Below are positions 57,893 through 64,000 of a stretch of 64,000 nucleotides of DNA, in pieces. Numbering within the stretch: position 1 is the stretch's first letter; every line of letters starts with the position of its first letter. The stretch comes from Argopecten irradians (Eukaryota > Mollusca > Bivalvia > Pectinida > Pectinidae), in the NCBI RefSeq assembly GCF_041381155.1, contig NC_091137.1, positions 22,675,655 through 22,739,654 on the forward strand, in the 5' to 3' direction. The translations under genes were made by a program, and so were the position numbers. A model generated the notes under the pieces. That model ran no database searches, was not told where the DNA came from, and saw only the letters and a list, made by a program, of their open reading frames with translations.

Positions 57893-60800
57893 GTAAGTAG
57901 TTCATTTTTATTTGATTTAGAATGTTCGTTAATTCCTTAAGTGTTTTTAATATATTTTCCTGCATTGTGGACTAAGGGTTACTACGTTCATGTAGTTCAA
58001 GTGACTCACTTCCACTTCCGGTTAACAAGTTCCAAACCAACATGGACCATTTGGAAAGCGCTATTCGTGGGTTCAAATGGGAACTCCGACTGTCCTCCCC
58101 TTCGCTAAACTTATAATGCTTAAATGACCCTGACTGTAAGTAGGTAAAACAAACACAAACTAAACCTTGCCAATTAAATTTACTTTTCTTTTTAAATACG
58201 AAGTCCTATGCATCCAACAAAAGATTGATAGATATGCAATGACATACTACAGATTCAGACATGTCATTAGGTCATATATACATTACTAAAACACACTTTC
58301 TGGGGAAATTATTATTATTTTACGCGATTTGTATCTCAAAAAGCTTTTCGAAGTTCAACAATATGGATTTAAAAACTTAAAAGAAAAAAAATATCAATAT
58401 AATATATACGATATCAATTCTCGGAGTTAAACTTTCACGAATTTACATGGATCGCGAAATTCGTGAAAAAAAAATACAGCCCACGCAAAAGACAGTTGGT
58501 TTACAGTATAGATAGGTTATGAATATGTTGTGTCAGTTCATTCTATCGCGCCGTACCATCATTGTGTATCCACAGTACTATTACGTGTAATCTTTTAGAT
58601 TCATGTCCCACTAGCGTAGAGAGTATTGGTGACAGAAATTCAAAGAGACTTATCTGATTCAAGTCATTTACAATCTCAATTCAGATAAAGAATGAACAAG
58701 TACGATTTCATCTCTTCTTCATTGATTGAAGTGTACACAAACGTGGCTTGTGATTGAACACTTTTCAAAGAAAATGCGGGCAAAGACTCTAATAAGCAAT
58801 TCGGTTCTATTTTAATTGAGTTTTCTACTCGCTTCAACCAATCTCTAATTCAGAAGTGTATTTTTATAGATCGGTGTCGTGTGAGAAATCCATACGTAAA
58901 GTGATTCAATAAAAGTGTAAACTACAACTGTTTATTAGATCGTTAGTCCAAGATCGATCGACCGAAACACTCTGAGCACGTGAACTGATAAATCAATCTT
59001 TGGTCGATGATTCAATTACTGCTCAAACACGCGAGATAAACGAAGCCCTGTGTATCGATTAGAAACAGCTAGTTCATTTCTCATTGAAAATTCTTTAATG
59101 ATCCCTGTGCTTAGCGCTAATAATGAAGTGGCTCAGCTCGTTCCTTGTACTGTAAACCAACTAATTGTCGTGTGCTATTACAGTTGGTGTATTTCACGGT
59201 AGGTTAGGCGCCGCGAAAATTACTTAACGCGGAAATGTATTAATATGTGTCCACAATGCGGAATTAAAGTTTTTCTCTACCAAAAAACAGGAGCAGTCGA
59301 ATAGGTAATTTTCTTCAGTTATAAAAATTACTCTCTTTACACCATTACCACTATTGAAAAGTTTGAGCTTCTGATTTTACTTCAAATTAAAATATTAGAA
59401 ATAATTAATTGCGTCCCGAAAACATTCTACGTCACTATATCTTATAGGGAATGCAATACTGATTGACGACCGTGGCGAAAGCTATCCCACATGGGCCCAA
59501 AGCATCAGATGTACCGTTTTCGTCAGTCAAAAGAAGCTTTATTCCGAAACGAATAAAATTTTTGACATGACGTAGATATTGACGGATTTAATCTTAACAA
59601 CAAAAAGTAAGACATGAGAGAGTATTATCGTTCTAACAATAGTTTCTTAAGTTTGAAAAAGTAAAAAAAAGGGGAAAAGACATGAGTCTTTTAAACTAAA
59701 ACAAATCTAATCAAATTAAACAATCAATAACAGAAAAAGGAAAGGGATATTTGTCAGTAAATTGTTTAAGTGGTACTAATACGATGCTTCTGGTATAACG
59801 AAGTAGTGCCACGGCATTCAATGACGACATGATCGATGTCAACCATATTAAACTAAAGGACTGGTATGCGTGAGGTAGCACATCATTATAAACAAAATAA
59901 TCGTCATTCCCAGCTATAAGGCAACTGCATTTCAAGGAACTTGTAATTTTCGTGCAAACATGCGGGTTTAACTGGTGCTCGGCTGGTAACTAGAAGCTAA
60001 ACCAACACTGGTACAGCGGTGAACGATAGACTGAGGCTTTTGGCGACGCTCAATCGGATCTCCATCGATGTTCATATGGATAAGGATTTATTGGTTGTTT
60101 AGGATTTGTCGGTACTAGGAGAAGTAAATTTTGAGCAATAGAGATTTTCTAAATAATCTTTTCTTGTTATACAAGATCTGAGCTAGCGAAGAATCTGTGT
60201 TTGTTGCAATGCCCTCCCACAGACGGGAAATCCTCGTAAATAATCTCGGTTTTAGTAAATTATGAATAATGTAATTATCCTACACATATTGCTGGATTTC
60301 TGTCAGTCGTGGATGAAGTCATGCTTATCATTTGAAGGGCTGGCAGAATGTTTGCATTTAGCCATTCTGATTAGAATTTGCATATTCAAAATTATTTGTT
60401 TTATCTGTACATATTTGATATATGAATTAATACTGTATAAACTTATTCTATTTCACATTAATCTCTTCAATAGAAAAAAACGTGTATGAAGAATAAATAA
60501 ATGTTTGAAAAGGGAATGTTATAGAACTTATTAGCCAAGATTTTAATAATTGTCTATTGCCTTGGGAAATGGGCTGAAACACGGTTACTCCCAGGTATAC
60601 AGCCAGAAAGGGTTGTTTTAGAGCGCAGAAATCGTTGTTTAAGTTTGCCTACAAAATATTTGTTTAATAACAACACAAACGTATGGGAGGCGTTAGTGTT
60701 CACACATGATAGACCATTGTTAATCTCTAATTTACCTCTGTTGATGGGTCTGATGTCTACTACTAGTCCTTTTCCTCAGGGTCGCTATGACTATGTGGAT

Positions 60801-63800
60801 AATATGCTTGACAGTTTACTACTAGTCATATTTCTTAGACTGGCAATAGACAACTTTAATATGTAATGTTACATCATATTATACCAACATTTTGAAAACA
60901 TATCTTACGTTTCAGGTTTAAATTTAACACATTCGTCTGCTATGCACAATAGTGAGCACACACATTCAAACAGAGCTACTAAAGAGTGTGTTATTCTATG
61001 TTATGTTTCAATTATTAATTAAGTAACTAACAGTTTAGATACCATCCGATATAGGCATACATAATGAGGAATAATTATCTGTAAAGTCTGTATTGTTACT
61101 ATTGTTTATTAAAACATACAAGTTGGTGTGTGGCTACGTTTAAATATATCTTCAACATTTCTTCTACAAAAGAAACAAATTGTTGTCCAGTTATTGCACA
61201 TACAACTTCATGGTATCTTCAAACTGTATGATGCATACCATTCTATCATTGACCTTCCAGCTTTGATTATATAAATATACTAGCAATACAATCAAATGGT
61301 TGATATACTTAGAGAATTTACAAATAACCATATGTGCGTGAAGTACACATTAATGTGGGTTAAACATGGCGTTTTCAGTTAGAAGCAGGGCAAATAAGGC
61401 AATATTAAGTGTTATTTAGAATCCACATAGGACCTGTTCGGATGTAACATGCGGAATCACTAAGTAGAAGGTCAAACTAATCGATAAAACTGTTCTGTAT
61501 CCCATTCATAACCCCATTTAAGAGGAATGTAAGTTCTGGGGTGAATTTATAGGTGACGTGTCACATAGGTCGGTCAACTTTAAATAATCTACACTTTCGC
61601 TCCAGACTCGCAGTAATATATCTTTTAGATCGAAAAGAGGAGATTGAGTTATAAATTGATGATGTTTTTCCTTTGCGTGAGAGCTACGAGCTTATTTCAA
61701 TTTCCTTCTGTGTATCTCAGCTCTTTGCCGGTCTATCGCATTGATTTTTTCTCTAGGCTTACATCATTTCTAGTAGATACCCATGTTGCATGTAAACTGT
61801 TATACATAGATACCAAAGATTTATTGATTATTAGTTCATGGTGAAGTCAAATATAAACTGTAGAAATCCAACGCTGCACTGTGATGTAGGAGCCACAGTG
61901 AAGGACTTTCACTATAATTAATGCTCTCTCCTCGCTTCTGCAAAAAATGATCTATTGATCAGCATGGCTTTTGATTGATTACTTCCTCTCCATTGACTGA
62001 AGTATGCATTGATCAATGTCCTGTCAGCTCTTGCATCCTATAAGGAGTAGAAAGCCCTAGTAAAGAGTTACAATGATGACGGAATACTCCACGAATATCT
62101 GTCGAGGTCATGATAAGATCTGATATAGAATAATGAATTTAGTGTGATTCGAATGTGACCCAATGATCAAGATGGCATACATTCAACCGTTCTGAATCTC
62201 TAAGTCGCGAGTCTTTTCATCATTTTCTGTGATTGTAAAGTAATGTTTTGGATATTTTCCTGTATAAGGATGCACCAGAAAATGTCATTTCGGATACTGA
62301 AAAAAGTACCAGAGTGGTATTGCGCCTATCATTCTATCTTTTGCCACCAGCTCTGAATGATCTTTTGATCTAATGAAAAAATATACCATAATTTAACTTT
62401 ATAAGTTCACTATTACGAATAACCATACGTGCGTGCATTACATGCAAATATGCTCTAATCTCTCACAGTTTGCCCTAAATAGGTGGTTTTCTCCACCGAC
62501 TCCTGTCGCTAATATGGCCATGACTTCCATGACTATTGATATTTAATTTTGGTTATTATCAAAGAGAAGAAAAGTTCTATATTTGGACGCCATTTCATCA
62601 GTATTCCTTAGCTAAAAAAAATCCTCATAATATCGCACAGCAAAAATTAAGCATTCATCCTTGGTACTCGATTTTTTCGTTTACTTGTGTAAAGTCGATG
62701 TCTCAGAGCATTATAAGTAAAGACGTAAGCAAGTAAAGCAGACAATAAATCACAGTTATGGTTGATTCGTTCAACTATATGTAAATCTGTTCAAAATTCC
62801 TTATTAATTGAGAGACTCTTTATCTATGATGTCATTACAGCAATGTATCAGCCAATTAGAGGCGAGGTCACCAATGGTAACGTCACCGTTTGCGTTTGGA
62901 TTAAAGTAATTTTAAACCAATGAAATGTTTGTTACACGCAAAATTGAATTATACAAAAATATACTTAAAAATGTATAGACGATTACAAGGACAATGAATT
63001 AGCGAATCACATGATGTATATCTACAACAATGTGTAGTTCAAATGTTTGAGATAATGCTGCTTTATAATACCATTTTTAAGATATTTAATGAACTTTCTT
63101 AATGTAGATGTAAAAGACACCCCAGACCTTTTCATTACATTTCAGTATATGACTAGTCAATGATACAAAGGAGAAAACGTCGATGATGGCAGTAGGTCAC
63201 ACCTGAGATCCGAACTAGATCAATTTCAAATACACTCACTCTCAATTTCTAACGTGTGATAAAAACTCGAGTTTTGTTGAAATGGTTTAAATGAAGAGAT
63301 TTATGAAGTATTGTCGGTAGATGAATAGCTTTTCTATGAAAAACGATTAAAAAAGAAACGGATACGACTATACACGAAATGTATTCATTTAGAATATATC
63401 AAATTGTGGATAATACCTACTGGTAGAAACCGTCATCATTGTTCAGAGTTGATTCAGATCCCATGTTGGGGATATAGGAAAATAATGGCCGTCATAGCTA
63501 AATAATTTCCCATGAGGGGTGATGGAGGCGAGAACGTCTGTTAATTCTTGGGTAGGCGTGGACAAATCACCATGGCGACAGTGATTCTCGCACTGTGTTA
63601 ACATGGGAAGCTTCCTACATCATTTCCCATTCTGCTGACCTGAATCACGAATTCTTGCTGACGAATCATTTCAATTTCTGAATCTGTACTTAATGTTAGG
63701 GATGACGTTTCTGATGTTCAATGTATTGTCCTGAAGTGTCGCTCCATGGCCTGCTAGATACCGTTATACGGTAGTATATATATTTTTTATAAAAATCTTC

Positions 63801-63914
63801 TGAGCTGTTTTCCTTTATTTTTATATTGTCAGTTATTCATTTTTTAAAATTCAAGAAACAGATAAGGTAACTGAACATGAATGGCGACTTTCCCCGATAT
63901 GCAGTCAGTATATC
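57893..63914 (+). other. First coding intron of MFSD6 (continues past the window)
   Basis: At least 6.1 kb of AT-rich sequence. No frame resembles the missing MFSD6 C-terminal helices. Decayed repeat-like segments with TTCGCGAAA-type palindromes occur near 58430-58470 and 59205-59240. No other gene recognised. Confidence 0.5.
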
Positions 63915-64000
63915 ATTAAAGAGTGCATGCGTATTTTTAAGGAGTTTGTGTGTATTTTTAAAGAGTGCGTGTGCATTTTTAAGAGTGCGTGTGTATTTTT
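63915..64000. repeat. 21-bp tandem repeat at the window edge
   Basis: Four units of AAAGAGTGCGTGTGTATTTTT with small changes, running off the end of the window, so the array may be longer. Confidence 0.85.

Noticed and set aside
1-64000. LTR retroelements, Polintons or other virus-derived elements
   Set aside because: No long terminal repeats, integrase, protease, capsid or envelope-like frames were seen; the reverse transcriptase pieces are all of the non-LTR LINE type.

Overview
The window reads as AT-rich nuclear DNA of a mollusc, most likely a bivalve. Genes are split by GT-AG introns. There is a tandem cluster of secreted C1q-domain genes, a family strongly expanded in bivalves, and a cysteine-rich metallothionein of molluscan layout. 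LINE, SINE and MITE remnants are scattered throughout. The species cannot be named from sequence alone.

Layout. 1-2,237: no gene; a 362-bp tandem duplication at the left end. 2,335-28,830: five C1q-domain genes head to tail on the minus strand. Each has a signal-peptide exon, one or more tiny coiled-coil exons and a C1q exon of about 400 nt. Units 1, 2 and 5 give open models of 230, 227 and 211 residues; units 3 and 4 carry frame-breaking changes and look like pseudogenes. Every internal exon that could be placed begins and ends in phase 1. Units 1-3 share a GATA-palindrome upstream element, and units 4-5 share a different one. 28,900-34,600: LINE debris, a MITE and a tRNA-like SINE. 34,633-38,241: a plus-strand metallothionein with five metal-response-element cores, a TATA box and four coding exons, two of them tandem copies (110 residues). 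Intron 1 holds about 1.4 kb of a 19-bp minisatellite whose unit is a copy of the 3' splice acceptor. 38,354-47,700: TTAA-flanked MITEs, a 5'-truncated CR1/L2-like LINE between inverted 240-bp arms, and a second LINE fragment. 47,700-55,000: mostly featureless, with one foldback element and a double CRE. 55,029-64,000: the 5' part of MFSD6 on the plus strand; the large first coding exon is present and the rest lies beyond the window.

Together the accessory genes concern humoral immunity (C1q lectin-like proteins) and metal or stress buffering (metallothionein). The most notable structures are the acceptor-derived minisatellite in the metallothionein gene and the heptad-by-heptad exon modularity of the C1q coiled coils. 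Exon models rest on splice signals, reading phase and paralogue comparison; no transcript data were available.
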